Shown: in pieces, positions 44,062-53,438 of the stretch | How positions within the stretch are numbered: position 1 is the stretch's first letter | Layout: each line of letters opens with the position of its first letter | Assembly: GCA_020636215.1 (NCBI GenBank) | Contig: JACJYG010000005.1 | Span: forward strand, 62,001 to 126,000 | Reading direction: 5' to 3' | Length of the DNA stretch: 64,000 bases | Origin: Lewinellaceae bacterium | Lineage (GTDB): Bacteria; Bacteroidota; Bacteroidia; Chitinophagales; Saprospiraceae | Notes under the pieces: model-generated | What the model was told of the DNA's origin: nothing | Seen by the model: the letters and a program-made list of their open reading frames with translations, nothing else | Database searches by the model: none | Made by a program: the position numbers and the translations under genes

Positions 44062-45483
44062 ATGATATACAAGCAGTTGATTAGCCGACTCTTGCTATTC
44101 CTTGCTGTAGCGTTGTTTACGCTCCCCCTGTCCGCTCAGGATGCGGCGGCCACCGTGAACGTGGATGAAGGGAAGACCCTCTTCCGCAATAACTGTGCGA
44201 CCTGCCACAACAAAAACATGAAGGATAAGCTGACGGGCCCGGCTTTGGGCGGTGTTCAGGAACGTTGGGCAGAGTATCCCAAGGAGGACCTCCATTCCTG
44301 GATCCGCAACTCTCAGGCTCTGATCCAAAGCGGCCATCCGCGGGCAACTCAACTTTGGGACGAGTGGAAACCCGTTGTGATGAACAACTTCCTGAACCTG
44401 ACGGATCAGGAGATCGATAACATCCTGGCCTACGTCCAGTTTGTCTATGAAGGCAAAGATAAGCCGGCGGGTGGGCCTACAGTGGCTGGAACTCCGGTTG
44501 CGCCCACCAAGCCCAATAATACCCCCTTGTTCATCGCCCTGTTTGTTATTCTTGGCGTTTTGGCCATTGTTCTGGCCCGCATCGTGGCCAACCTTAATTA
44601 TATGCTGCAGGTGCGCGATGGCAATGCTCCTGCCCGCCGCAAGACGCTGGTGGAGATTCTAACCAGCAAAGGCATCATCGCTTTTCTCATCTTCGCCCTG
44701 GTCGTGTTGGGTGGGTATAAGACCGTTAATAATGCTATTATGCTGGGGCGTCAGCAAGGCTATTCCCCTGAGCAGCCCATCAAGTTTTCCCACAAAACCC
44801 ATGCAGGCCTGCAAAAGATCGATTGCCAGTACTGCCACGACGGCGCCCGCCGCTCCAAGAGCTCTGTCATTCCGGCCGCCAATACCTGTATGAACTGCCA
44901 CGCGGCCATCAAGGTTGGCTCTCAATACGGCACCGCCGAGATCAGTAAGATCTATGCTTCTATCGGATGGAACCCGAATACGGATAAGTACATTGAGAAC
45001 TATGACCAGATGAGCGAAGCCGATATCGAGCAGATCTTCAAAAAATGGATGGAAGATAGCTACAAGAACGACAAAGGCTCCCTTGACGATAAAGGCGTCC
45101 AACTGGTGGAAAGCCAGTGGGAAGGCATCAAGACATCTCTTACCAACGACATCAAGCCGAACATTCCCGGCCCCATCGAGTGGGTTCGTATTCACAACCT
45201 GCCCGACCACGTCTACTTCAACCACGCCCAGCACGTATCGGTGGGTAAAGTTGAATGTCAAACCTGCCACGGGCCGGTCCAGGAAATGGAGCTCGTTCAG
45301 CAATATTCGCCCCTCTCTATGGGCTGGTGCATCAATTGCCACCGCCAGACAGAAGTCCAGTTTAAGGACAATGATTACTACAAATCCTACCAGCGCTACC
45401 ACGAAGAGATCGCCAAAGGCGAGCGCGACAAAGTAACGGTGGAAGAGATTGGCGGCCTGGAGTGCCAGAAATGCCACTATTAA
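44062..45483 (+). CDS. actA: Alternative complex III subunit A, multiheme cytochrome c
   Basis: The 473 residues begin with a signal peptide (about 1-25). An N-terminal monoheme cytochrome c domain follows (NNCATCHN, about residues 50-54, with a GHPRATQLWDEWKPVVMNNF region). There are two membrane helices (about 153-176 and 202-223). A periplasmic part carries five CXXCH sites: CQYCH, CMNCH, CQTCH, CINCH and the C-terminal CQKCH. Histidines such as FSHKTHAG and YFNHAQHV are likely second heme ligands. ActA carries electrons within alternative complex III, which oxidises menaquinol. The classic ActA is pentaheme; this one shows six heme motifs because of the N-terminal domain. It is the first gene of the act-cox operon. 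Confidence 0.93.
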   Translation: MIYKQLISRLLLFLAVALFTLPLSAQDAAATVNVDEGKTLFRNNCATCHNKNMKDKLTGPALGGVQERWAEYPKEDLHSWIRNSQALIQSGHPRATQLWDEWKPVVMNNFLNLTDQEIDNILAYVQFVYEGKDKPAGGPTVAGTPVAPTKPNNTPLFIALFVILGVLAIVLARIVANLNYMLQVRDGNAPARRKTLVEILTSKGIIAFLIFALVVLGGYKTVNNAIMLGRQQGYSPEQPIKFSHKTHAGLQKIDCQYCHDGARRSKSSVIPAANTCMNCHAAIKVGSQYGTAEISKIYASIGWNPNTDKYIENYDQMSEADIEQIFKKWMEDSYKNDKGSLDDKGVQLVESQWEGIKTSLTNDIKPNIPGPIEWVRIHNLPDHVYFNHAQHVSVGKVECQTCHGPVQEMELVQQYSPLSMGWCINCHRQTEVQFKDNDYYKSYQRYHEEIAKGERDKVTVEEIGGLECQKCHY

Positions 45484-45527
45484 TTCTTAATTGATCATCA
45501 GCCTGCTTGAAACAGAAATATAGTAAG

Positions 45528-48500
45528 ATGAAGAATAAAAATAAAGGGGTTTGGGTCGGTGTAGACCAGCTGTCCAACCACCCCAGCTACAACGAAATAA
45601 GCCAACAGGAATTCGTACCCTCCACGATCGTCGGCAAAGTGGCCGATGAGTCCGTCCTTGAACATGGTAACGCCAGCCGCCGGGATTTCCTCAAATACCT
45701 GGGCTTCGGCATCACCGCCGCGACGCTGGCCGCCAGCTGCGACATTCCGGTCAAACGCGCCATTCCCTATGTGGTTAAACCGGATGAGATCGTACCTGGC
45801 GTTGCCGCTTACTATGCTTCCAGTTTCGTACAAGGTGGCGACTATTGCGCCGTCCTTGTGAAAACGCGCGAAGGCCGCCCTATCAAGATAGAGGGCAACG
45901 GCCTGTCGAAGGTGACCATGGGCGGCACCAGCGCCCGTGCTCAGGCCAGCGTGCTGAGCCTGTATGACACCAGCCGCCTCGACGGCCCTTATCGCGTTGC
46001 AGAAGGTAAGATCGATTTACCGGCAAAACGCAACAAGTTGGGCCCTTCCTGGGAGGAGATCGACCAGGAGATCATGGGCAAACTCAATGCCGCTTCCAAC
46101 ATCCGCATTGTGGCCAATACTATTCTGAGCCCAACTACGAAGAAGGTTTTGGAAGACTTCAAGGCCAAGTTCCCGAATGCTCAGGTTGTGATGTACGACC
46201 CGGTGTCCAGCTCCGCTATTCTTGAAGCGAACCAGGAGAGCTTCGGCCAGGCTGTAATCCCCGCATACCACTTCGATAAGGCCAAGGTGATCGTCAGCTT
46301 CGACGCCGATTTTCTGGGCACCTGGATATCCCCGATTGAATTCGCATCACAATACGCCAAAGGCCGTAAGATCCAGGATGTGAAGAAACCGGAAATGTCC
46401 CGTCACATTCAGGTGGAGAGTCAAATGAGCCTTACCGGCTCCAATGCAGACAACCGGATACTGGTCAAACCATCCGAACAAGGCGCCGCGATCGTGGCGC
46501 TCTACAACGAGTTGGCGGGCCTGGCCGGCGGTAACCGCGTGAGTGGCGGGCCGCAACTGGAGGGTGAAAAAGCCGCCAAGATCAAGAAAATAGCCAAGGA
46601 GTTATATGATCACCGTGGCCAGGCTTTGGTCGTTTCCGGCTCTAACAACGTAGGGGAGCAGGTGCTGGTCAACGCGATCAACGACATGCTGGGCAGCTAT
46701 GGTGCTACGATTGACTTTACCAACGCCTCCCTGCAGCGGCAGGGCATGGACCGGGATGTCCAGAACCTGATTAAGGAAATGAATGCCGGTGGGGTCAACG
46801 CGCTCTTCGTAATGGATGGCGCCAACCCGGCTTACGATATACCTAACGCCGATAAGTTCCGCGAGGGTTGCGCCAAAGTCGGCCTGAAGGTCTCCTTTGC
46901 TGGCGTGCCCAATGAAACAGCCTTGCTGTGTGATTATATTACGCCAACACACAACTTCCTGGAGAGCTGGGGCGATGCCGAACCGAAGCGCGGCCATTAC
47001 AGCCTCCTTCAGCCGGCTATTGCGCCCATTTTCGCCAACCTCGGCCGCCCGGGCACCCGTCAGGCGGAAGAGAGCCTGCTGCGTTGGGCTGGCGTCCCGG
47101 CTGCAGCCCCGGCTACCGCTGCTCCAGCCGATACGACGGCTGCCGCCGCTGTGGTGGATGACAAAAAAGTCTATCAGGAAAAACTGGTGGCGCAACATAC
47201 CAGCGACTATTACTATGATTACCTGAAAGCGCACTGGCAACAGCGTTTCTTCCCGCAGCAAAGCGCATTTGCAACTTTCCAGGCTTTCTGGGACAGCACC
47301 CTGCACGACGGCGTATTTGAAGTACCACAGGCTACCATTCAAACGGCCTTCTCGGGTGATGTTAGCTCGGCAGCCAAGCGCGTACGCCGCCCGGCGAATT
47401 CCGAACTGGAGATATCCTTTTTCGAGACCGTCAACATCGGCAATGGTGTTTATGCCAGCAACCCCTGGCTGCAGGAGATGCCCGACCCGGTTACGCGTTG
47501 TACCTGGGGCAACTTCCTTGCCATTCCGGTAGGCTGGGAGGGCGGCAATAGCTTTACTGCTTTCAAGGACCTGAACCAGGAAGAGATCAAGCGAAAAGCC
47601 GACCAGGTGAACGTGACGGTCAATGGCAAGGAACAGCTTTGCACGGTAGTACGCCAGTTCGGCCAGATGAACGGTACGCTGGCGCTGGCCGTCGGTTATG
47701 GCCGCGAGGCCACCGGGCTGATGGGCAGGGCGCTCGGCAATAAGATCGGCACCAATGTTTATCCCTGGCTGAGCCTCGATGACAACGGTAACGTACAGTA
47801 CTATGCAACGGTAGAGGCAGTCTCCGACAAGGTTGGAGAAGACGATCAGTTCGCCTGTGTTCAATACCACCACTCTATGGGCCTGAAGGGGATTGACCCC
47901 GACAGCGGAGAAGAGATCAACGTCGACGAAAAGACGCTTATGGCAGTAGGCGAAGGTTTCCAGGGAGGTTTAACCAACCGTTCCATTATCTATCAGGGGC
48001 ACCTGGAGGAAATGGGCGAGTTGATCCACCACATCGAGGAGAAGCGCGCCGAAGCCGCCAAGCTGAATGCCAATTCGCTTTATCCTTACAACGAGTACAA
48101 CGAAAAATTCTATAGCCAGGGGCATCACTGGATGATGCACATCGACCTGAACGCCTGTATCGGCTGCGGCGCCTGCCAGGTAGCCTGCGTTGCCGAAAAT
48201 AATGTTGCCGTTGTGGGCAAGGCCGAGGTGGCCCGCCACCATGAAATGGCCTGGTTGCGCATCGACCGCTATTTCTACGGCGATTTCGAGAACCCGAATG
48301 TGGTTTACCAACCGATGTTGTGCCAGCACTGCGACAACGCTCCCTGCGAGAACGTCTGCCCTGTAGCCGCTACCAACCACAGCTCGGAAGGCCTCAACCA
48401 GATGACTTACAACCGCTGTATCGGAACGCGTTACTGCGCCAACAACTGCCCCTACAAAGTGCGCCGCTTCAACTGGCTGGACTACACGACCGCCGACCTG

Positions 48501-48887
48501 TTCGCCGCCAACGAGGTGGACGTCAACGGCGAGGAAGTACCGTTCGGCGCCGACAACCTCACCCGCATGGTGCTCAACCCGGATGTGACGGTTCGTTCCC
48601 GTGGCGTGATCGAAAAGTGCAGCTTCTGCGTACAGCGCATCCAGGAAGGCAAACTCACCGCCAAACGCGAAGGCCGGCAGTTGATGGACAACGATGTGAA
48701 GTCAGCTTGTCAGACCGCCTGCCCGACCGGCGCCATCACTTTTGGCGATGGCAATAATAAGGATGGGGCAGTGGCCAGCCGCCTCGAAAATCCGCTGAAC
48801 TATCTGGTGCTGGAAGAAACCGACGTCCGGCCTTCCGTCAACTACCAGGCGCGGGTTAACAACCGCAATGAAGAACTCGACGCTTAA
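45528..48887 (+). CDS. actB: Alternative complex III subunit B, molybdopterin-like/iron-sulfur protein
   Basis: The 1119-residue protein starts at ATG 45528 (a TTG 21 bases upstream is less likely). A twin-arginine motif (NASRRDFLKYLGFG) is followed by a hydrophobic stretch ending AASC. Residues about 60-830 are a molybdopterin-oxidoreductase-like fold that in this family carries no metal. Residues about 870-1090 form a ferredoxin-type domain with CIGCGACQVAC, CQHCDNAPCENVC, CIGTRYCANNC and CSFCVQRI ... CQTACP. The third group has Thr where a 4Fe-4S site would have Cys, which fits the [3Fe-4S] centre known in ActB. It lies between actA and actC with short gaps. Confidence 0.95.
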   Translation: MKNKNKGVWVGVDQLSNHPSYNEISQQEFVPSTIVGKVADESVLEHGNASRRDFLKYLGFGITAATLAASCDIPVKRAIPYVVKPDEIVPGVAAYYASSFVQGGDYCAVLVKTREGRPIKIEGNGLSKVTMGGTSARAQASVLSLYDTSRLDGPYRVAEGKIDLPAKRNKLGPSWEEIDQEIMGKLNAASNIRIVANTILSPTTKKVLEDFKAKFPNAQVVMYDPVSSSAILEANQESFGQAVIPAYHFDKAKVIVSFDADFLGTWISPIEFASQYAKGRKIQDVKKPEMSRHIQVESQMSLTGSNADNRILVKPSEQGAAIVALYNELAGLAGGNRVSGGPQLEGEKAAKIKKIAKELYDHRGQALVVSGSNNVGEQVLVNAINDMLGSYGATIDFTNASLQRQGMDRDVQNLIKEMNAGGVNALFVMDGANPAYDIPNADKFREGCAKVGLKVSFAGVPNETALLCDYITPTHNFLESWGDAEPKRGHYSLLQPAIAPIFANLGRPGTRQAEESLLRWAGVPAAAPATAAPADTTAAAAVVDDKKVYQEKLVAQHTSDYYYDYLKAHWQQRFFPQQSAFATFQAFWDSTLHDGVFEVPQATIQTAFSGDVSSAAKRVRRPANSELEISFFETVNIGNGVYASNPWLQEMPDPVTRCTWGNFLAIPVGWEGGNSFTAFKDLNQEEIKRKADQVNVTVNGKEQLCTVVRQFGQMNGTLALAVGYGREATGLMGRALGNKIGTNVYPWLSLDDNGNVQYYATVEAVSDKVGEDDQFACVQYHHSMGLKGIDPDSGEEINVDEKTLMAVGEGFQGGLTNRSIIYQGHLEEMGELIHHIEEKRAEAAKLNANSLYPYNEYNEKFYSQGHHWMMHIDLNACIGCGACQVACVAENNVAVVGKAEVARHHEMAWLRIDRYFYGDFENPNVVYQPMLCQHCDNAPCENVCPVAATNHSSEGLNQMTYNRCIGTRYCANNCPYKVRRFNWLDYTTADLFAANEVDVNGEEVPFGADNLTRMVLNPDVTVRSRGVIEKCSFCVQRIQEGKLTAKREGRQLMDNDVKSACQTACPTGAITFGDGNNKDGAVASRLENPLNYLVLEETDVRPSVNYQARVNNRNEELDA

Positions 48888-48904
48888 TTCAGAAATAGGA
48901 GCAA

Positions 48905-48921
48905 GGGCGGCTCTGCCGCCC
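48905..48921 (+). promoter_or_regulatory. Intercistronic hairpin actB-actC
   Basis: GGGCGGC (48905-48911) pairs with GCCGCCC (48915-48921) around TCT. No T run follows, so it is more likely an mRNA-stability or processing element than a terminator. Confidence 0.55.
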
Positions 48922-48956
48922 CTATCCATTATATAACTATTAATGCTTCAACGATA

Positions 48957-50369
48957 ATGAGTGCAGTAGTATCTCCGATACGAGAACCGTTAATCGAAGG
49001 TGGGAAAAGCTACCATCAGATCACCGAAGACATCTGCTCGCCAACAGAGCGGACGCCCAGTGTAGCCTGGGTGATGGCCTTCATCGTCGCCGTTTCTGCG
49101 CTGGCTTTTTACGTTTTTTGCGTAGGCTGGACCATTTGGATCGGTATTGGTAGCTGGAACCTGAACCGTACCATTGGTTGGGGTTGGGACATTACCAACT
49201 TCGTCTGGTGGGTCGGTATTGGCCACGCCGGTACCTTGATCTCGGCCATCCTTTTGTTGTTCCGCCAAAAATGGCGCACCGGGGTGAACCGCGCCGCAGA
49301 GGCCATGACCATCTTCGCCGTAATGTGTGCGGGCCAGTTCCCGCTCATCCACATGGGGCGCCTCTGGCTGGGCTTCTTCATCTTCCCGTACCCCAATACC
49401 CGGGGGCCGCTTTGGGTGAACTTCAACTCTCCGCTGCTGTGGGACGTATTTGCCATCTCAACCTACTTCACGGTCTCTCTGCTCTTCTGGTATACCGGCC
49501 TGGTGCCGGACTTTGCCACAGTGCGCGACCGCGCAAAGGGCATTCGCCGGAAGATATATAACTTCCTGTCCTTTGGATGGACGGGATCAGCCAAGCACTG
49601 GCAGCGCTTTGAATCGCTGTCATTGGTTCTCGCCGGCCTGGCTACTCCGCTGGTGCTTTCTGTGCACACGATCGTATCCTTTGACTTCGCTACTTCTGTC
49701 ATCCCGGGTTGGCACACGACCATCTTCCCGCCCTACTTCGTTGCCGGTGCGATCTTCTCCGGCTTCGCCATGGTGCAAACGCTGATGGTAATGACCCGGA
49801 AAGTGTTGAAGCTGGAACAATATATCACGCTGGCGCATATCGAGAGCATGAACAAGGTGATCCTGGTAACAGGCACTATCGTGGGCGTTGCCTACCTGAC
49901 AGAGCTCTTTATCGCCTGGTACTCGGGTTACATCTACGAGCAGTTCGCATTTGCGAACCGGGTGCTGGGGCCGTACTGGTGGTCGTATGTGGGAATGATG
50001 TCCTGTAACGTGCTGTCTCCGCAGATCTTCTGGTGGAAGAAAATGCGCCGCAGTATTTTCGTGACCTTCGTCATGTCCATCTTCGTGAATATCGGCATGT
50101 GGTTCGAGCGCTTCGTGATCATCGCCACGACCCTGGCCCGCGATTACCTGCCTTCGAGCTGGAGCTACTACACCCCAACCTGGGTGGAGATTGGCCTGTT
50201 CATTGGCACCCTGGGCCTGTTCTTTACGCTGTACCTGATCTTTGCCCGCACGGCGCCGGTGGTGGCCGTAGCCGAGGTCAAGGCTATCCTGAAAACGGCG
50301 GGTGACCAGTACGTTGGCCCGGGGGCAAAAGCCCATGGAACGTCGAAAGAAGCCAAGGTGCACGAATAA
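48957..50369 (+). CDS. actC: Alternative complex III subunit C, NrfD/PsrC-like quinol-binding membrane protein
   Basis: The 470 residues have about ten membrane helices. Recognisable are WGWDITNFVWWVGIGHAGTLISAILLLFRQKWRTGVNRAAEAMTIFAV, QFPLIHMGRLW, SPLLWDVFAISTYFTVSLLFWYTGLVPD, and the C-terminal RFVIIATTLARDYLPSSW. The conserved His/Asp in VGIGHAG and WDVFAIS are typical of the NrfD family at the menaquinol site. ActC and ActF are paralogues that form the membrane core of the complex. A 69-base gap with a hairpin separates it from actB. Confidence 0.95.
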   Translation: MSAVVSPIREPLIEGGKSYHQITEDICSPTERTPSVAWVMAFIVAVSALAFYVFCVGWTIWIGIGSWNLNRTIGWGWDITNFVWWVGIGHAGTLISAILLLFRQKWRTGVNRAAEAMTIFAVMCAGQFPLIHMGRLWLGFFIFPYPNTRGPLWVNFNSPLLWDVFAISTYFTVSLLFWYTGLVPDFATVRDRAKGIRRKIYNFLSFGWTGSAKHWQRFESLSLVLAGLATPLVLSVHTIVSFDFATSVIPGWHTTIFPPYFVAGAIFSGFAMVQTLMVMTRKVLKLEQYITLAHIESMNKVILVTGTIVGVAYLTELFIAWYSGYIYEQFAFANRVLGPYWWSYVGMMSCNVLSPQIFWWKKMRRSIFVTFVMSIFVNIGMWFERFVIIATTLARDYLPSSWSYYTPTWVEIGLFIGTLGLFFTLYLIFARTAPVVAVAEVKAILKTAGDQYVGPGAKAHGTSKEAKVHE

Positions 50370-50422
50370 ATCCGGATTGATAGAAGCAAAACAAATTTGA
50401 AAAAATTTAATCTTCATATACA

Positions 50423-50953
50423 ATGAGCAAGGAAAAGAAAGATGTGCTGTACGGCCTGTACGACGACGAGGAGATCCTCTTGAAAGCTGTTGATCAGGCC
50501 AACGCCGGACACCTTGATATTATGGACGTGTTCACTCCTTTCCCGGTACACGGCCTGGACCCCAAGCTGGGCCTGGCGGAGAGCCGCCTGCATATCGCCG
50601 GTTTTGTCTATGGCGCTATCGGCACGCTGACTGCCTTCCTGTTTATGACCTGGGTATTTACGCGCGACTGGCCGATCATTTTTGGGGGTAAACCCTATTG
50701 GTCGGTACCGGCTTTTATACCTATCACCTTCGAGGTGACGGTGCTCTTTGCCGCCATCGGTATGGTGGTTTCCTTTTATACTGTCTGTGGCATGGCGCCG
50801 GGTATCACCAACCCGACGCTGGACGACCGGATCACCGATGATAAGTTCTGCATTGCCTTTGATGTGACCAGTGCAGATGATGCCGCCAAAAACCAGTTGA
50901 AGGGTTTCTTCAGCCAGTCGGGGGCATCAGAGGTGAATACGAAGACGATTTAA
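50423..50953 (+). CDS. actD: Alternative complex III subunit D (DUF3341)
   Basis: This 176-residue protein begins with a cytoplasmic alpha/beta domain (DVLYGLYDDEEILLKAVDQANAGHLDIMDVFTPFPVHGLD). Two helices follow (about 60-82, FVYGAIGTLTAFLFMTWVFT, and 101-126, ITFEVTVLFAAIGMVVSFYTV), then a short C-terminal tail (TDDKFCIAFDV). This is the DUF3341 pattern seen in all ActD. It stabilises the membrane core; no cofactor is expected. It is in the correct order between actC and actE. Confidence 0.95.
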   Translation: MSKEKKDVLYGLYDDEEILLKAVDQANAGHLDIMDVFTPFPVHGLDPKLGLAESRLHIAGFVYGAIGTLTAFLFMTWVFTRDWPIIFGGKPYWSVPAFIPITFEVTVLFAAIGMVVSFYTVCGMAPGITNPTLDDRITDDKFCIAFDVTSADDAAKNQLKGFFSQSGASEVNTKTI

Positions 50954-50977
50954 TAGCCTTTCAAACCAAGGGTGACG

Positions 50978-51892
50978 ATGAAAAAAATGAAAAACATCAT
51001 ACTGGCTTTTGCCGCCGCGATCATTCTGTATTCCTGCTCACCGGCCGATCAAAATTTCGCTGGCACAGAATACATGCCGGACATGGCGCACTCCATTGCT
51101 CAGGAAGCCAACGTCTATAACTATTATTATTACAATACCTGGGACAGCGCCAGCACTTACCGCCTGAAGGACCTGGCTATTCCCGGCCTGCCGGTGGAAG
51201 GTACTGTGCCGCGGGGTTATGCCGGGGTGTACTACGCCGATATGCAGGGCAAAGCGGCCAGTGACGTGGTCGATGAATTGCACGGCGCCGACGGCCTGAA
51301 TAATATCGCTGTTCCGTTGAATGGCCATGTACCCTTTCACTACGGGGATAACGAAGACGAGCGCCTGCGTGCAACAGCCGAGATTATCGCCAACCCCTTC
51401 CCGATCACTGCAGCAGGCCTTGCCCGCGGGCAGGACCTCTACATTAAGTTTTGCGGTATTTGCCATGGTGAGAAGGGGGATGGCCTGGGCTACCTCGTCA
51501 GTGATGAAAACCCCAACGCCAAGTACCCTGCTGCTCCGGCCAACTTCCTGCAAGATCAATTCCTGACTTCCTCCAATGGCCGCTACTACTTTGCCATCAT
51601 GTACGGAAAGAACGTAATGGGTAGTTACAAAGACAAGCTGAGCTATGAAGAGCGTTGGGATGTGATCCACTGGATCCGTTCGCTGCAGGCCAAGGAAAAA
51701 AAGCTGGAGTACAGTGAAAAAGCCAATACGCTGAACCCGCAGTTCGGCGTTCCGGGCAGCCAGGCCAGCACTTTAGCAGAAAGTGTATCGGATAGTGGGA
51801 CCGAACCGGAAGCCGCTCCCGATGCCGGTGAAGCTGCTCCGGCAGAGGGGGGCCACCAGAGTGGTGATTCTCACAGCCAGGGCAAGAAATAA
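50978..51892 (+). CDS. actE: Alternative complex III subunit E, monoheme cytochrome c lipoprotein
   Basis: The 304 residues start at ATG 50978 rather than at the in-frame GTG six bases upstream. The signal ends in LYSC, a lipobox. The cytochrome c domain (about 145-235) has KFCGICHGEKGDG and an axial Met in the region MYGKNVMGSYKDKL. The N-terminal part (EYMPDMAHSIAQEANVYNYYYYNTWDS) is typical of ActE. The C-terminal 45 residues are low-complexity and acidic, ending in a His/Ser-rich tail. It is expected to pass electrons on from the complex. Confidence 0.94.
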   Translation: MKKMKNIILAFAAAIILYSCSPADQNFAGTEYMPDMAHSIAQEANVYNYYYYNTWDSASTYRLKDLAIPGLPVEGTVPRGYAGVYYADMQGKAASDVVDELHGADGLNNIAVPLNGHVPFHYGDNEDERLRATAEIIANPFPITAAGLARGQDLYIKFCGICHGEKGDGLGYLVSDENPNAKYPAAPANFLQDQFLTSSNGRYYFAIMYGKNVMGSYKDKLSYEERWDVIHWIRSLQAKEKKLEYSEKANTLNPQFGVPGSQASTLAESVSDSGTEPEAAPDAGEAAPAEGGHQSGDSHSQGKK

Positions 51893-52013
51893 ACCGAGAT
51901 TGACCGGATAAGGCGGATTACCGGGATGGATAGCCCGGATTTCGGCGATTGATTCAACATCCGGGATAATTAATGCGAAACCTGAATCGACAATTTTCAA
52001 ACAAAGGCATAAA

Positions 52014-53309
52014 ATGAACCAATTTACCTTCGAGAGCAGATATAAAAACGTCCTGATCGGGTTCATGGTGCTGGGGCTGGTTTGCCTGGGCATCACCTTC
52101 GCCATCGATGATGGCCTTCATACCCGCTTCTGGACCAATTACCTGCACAATAGCGTCTTCTTTACGGGTATTGCCTTAATGGCCTTGTTTACCATGACGG
52201 CCTTCACTACGGCCATGGCCGGTTGGCACACGCTGGTCAAGCGGATATGGGAAGCCTACTCGATGTTCCTTGTGCCCGGCCTGATCCTGATGCTGGTCGT
52301 CGTCGCCGGGGTGGTTGGGCATTTTCACCACCTGTACCATTGGGCGGATGCCGAGGCGGTAGCCAATGATGAGATCTTGGCCGGAAAATCCTCCTTCCTC
52401 AACAGCGCCTGGTATGGTTTGGGCACTGTGATCATCGTCGGAATCTGGATATTCTTTGCCTGGAAGATCCGCCAGTTGTCTTTGGATGAAGATGTAAATG
52501 GCACCCCGGAATTCAAGCACCATCAGCGCATTCGCATTTGGTCGGCAGCTTTCCTTCCGATTGCAGGCTTCTCCAGCGCTGCTATTATCTGGCAGTGGGT
52601 GATGTCGGTCGACGCCCACTGGTACAGCACGCTTTATGCTTGGTATGCCGGCGCCAGCTGGTTCGTTTCTGCTATGGCCCTGACCATCCTGACCATTATT
52701 TTCCTGAAAGGCCAGGGGTACCTGGAGAACGTCACGGAGGAGCACCTTCATGACCTGGGGAAATACCTCTTTGCTTTTAGTATCTTCTGGACCTACCTCT
52801 GGTTTTCCCAGTTTATGCTGATCTGGTATGGCAACGTGGGCGAAGAAACGGTTTACTTCTTCCACCGTCGGGAAAACTATCCGGTGCTGTTTTATGGCAA
52901 CCTGCTGCTCAACTTCGTTGCGCCTTTCTTCATCCTGATGCGTAACGATACAAAGCGCAAATACGGTACGATGGCCTTTATCTCTATCGTAGTGCTCTTT
53001 GGCCACTGGTGGGATTTCTTCCAGATGATCAAGCCCGGCGCCCGCCTTACGGCAATGGAAGCTCTGGCGCACCACGGCGCCGAAGGGGCGGAACACGCTG
53101 CTGAAGCGACCGGACACGCCCTGGGCTTTGCGATGGGGTTCACCATACCGGGCCTGCTGGAACTGGGCACTATGCTTGGCTTCCTTGCCTTCTTTATATT
53201 TGTAGTGTTTAATCGCCTGACGAAGGCTTCGTTGATACCTAAGAATGACCCGTACCTGCAGGAAAGCCTGCACCACCACGTGGAAATTCATGGGGAAGAA
53301 AGCCATTAG
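52014..53309 (+). CDS. actF: Alternative complex III subunit F
   Basis: The 431-residue membrane protein has about ten helices and is a paralogue of ActC. Landmarks are FTFESRYKNVLIGFMVLGLVCLGITFAIDD at the N-terminus, TRFWTNYLHNSVFFTGIALMALFTMTAF, SVDAHWYSTLYAWYAGASWFVSAMALTILTIIFLKGQGYL and FSQFMLIWYGNVGEETVYF. These match the DUF/quinol:cytochrome c oxidoreductase subunit seen last in act operons. A His/Ala-rich segment (AHHGAEGAEHAAEATGHA) lies near residue 355. It closes the act set and is followed by coxB. Confidence 0.95.
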   Translation: MNQFTFESRYKNVLIGFMVLGLVCLGITFAIDDGLHTRFWTNYLHNSVFFTGIALMALFTMTAFTTAMAGWHTLVKRIWEAYSMFLVPGLILMLVVVAGVVGHFHHLYHWADAEAVANDEILAGKSSFLNSAWYGLGTVIIVGIWIFFAWKIRQLSLDEDVNGTPEFKHHQRIRIWSAAFLPIAGFSSAAIIWQWVMSVDAHWYSTLYAWYAGASWFVSAMALTILTIIFLKGQGYLENVTEEHLHDLGKYLFAFSIFWTYLWFSQFMLIWYGNVGEETVYFFHRRENYPVLFYGNLLLNFVAPFFILMRNDTKRKYGTMAFISIVVLFGHWWDFFQMIKPGARLTAMEALAHHGAEGAEHAAEATGHALGFAMGFTIPGLLELGTMLGFLAFFIFVVFNRLTKASLIPKNDPYLQESLHHHVEIHGEESH

Positions 53310-53385
53310 CCTCCGACTTGTTTAGACTGATTCTAAACAAAAAAACGGAGTAATCACTTTGCCGTCGTCCTTTGTTAGGAAGATG

Positions 53386-53393
53386 TAATTTTG
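53386..53393 (+). promoter_or_regulatory. Possible internal promoter before coxB
   Basis: TAATTTTG matches the -7 consensus exactly, 46 bases before the coxB ATG. A TTTG lies 24 bases upstream (53358-53361), slightly wider than the usual 19-23 spacing. The oxidase genes could therefore also be expressed apart from the act genes. Confidence 0.45.
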
Positions 53394-53438
53394 AAAACAG
53401 AAAGTGTTTCGTTAACAACATAAACTTGCAAACGAATA

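Noticed and set aside
46602..47873. 423-codon minus-strand frame opposite actB
   Set aside because: actB is strongly supported by Tat motif and iron-sulfur cysteines; the antisense frame is a codon-bias artefact.
52176..53306. 376-codon minus-strand frame opposite actF
   Set aside because: It is a His/Gln/Arg-rich antisense translation of a membrane protein, with no domain.
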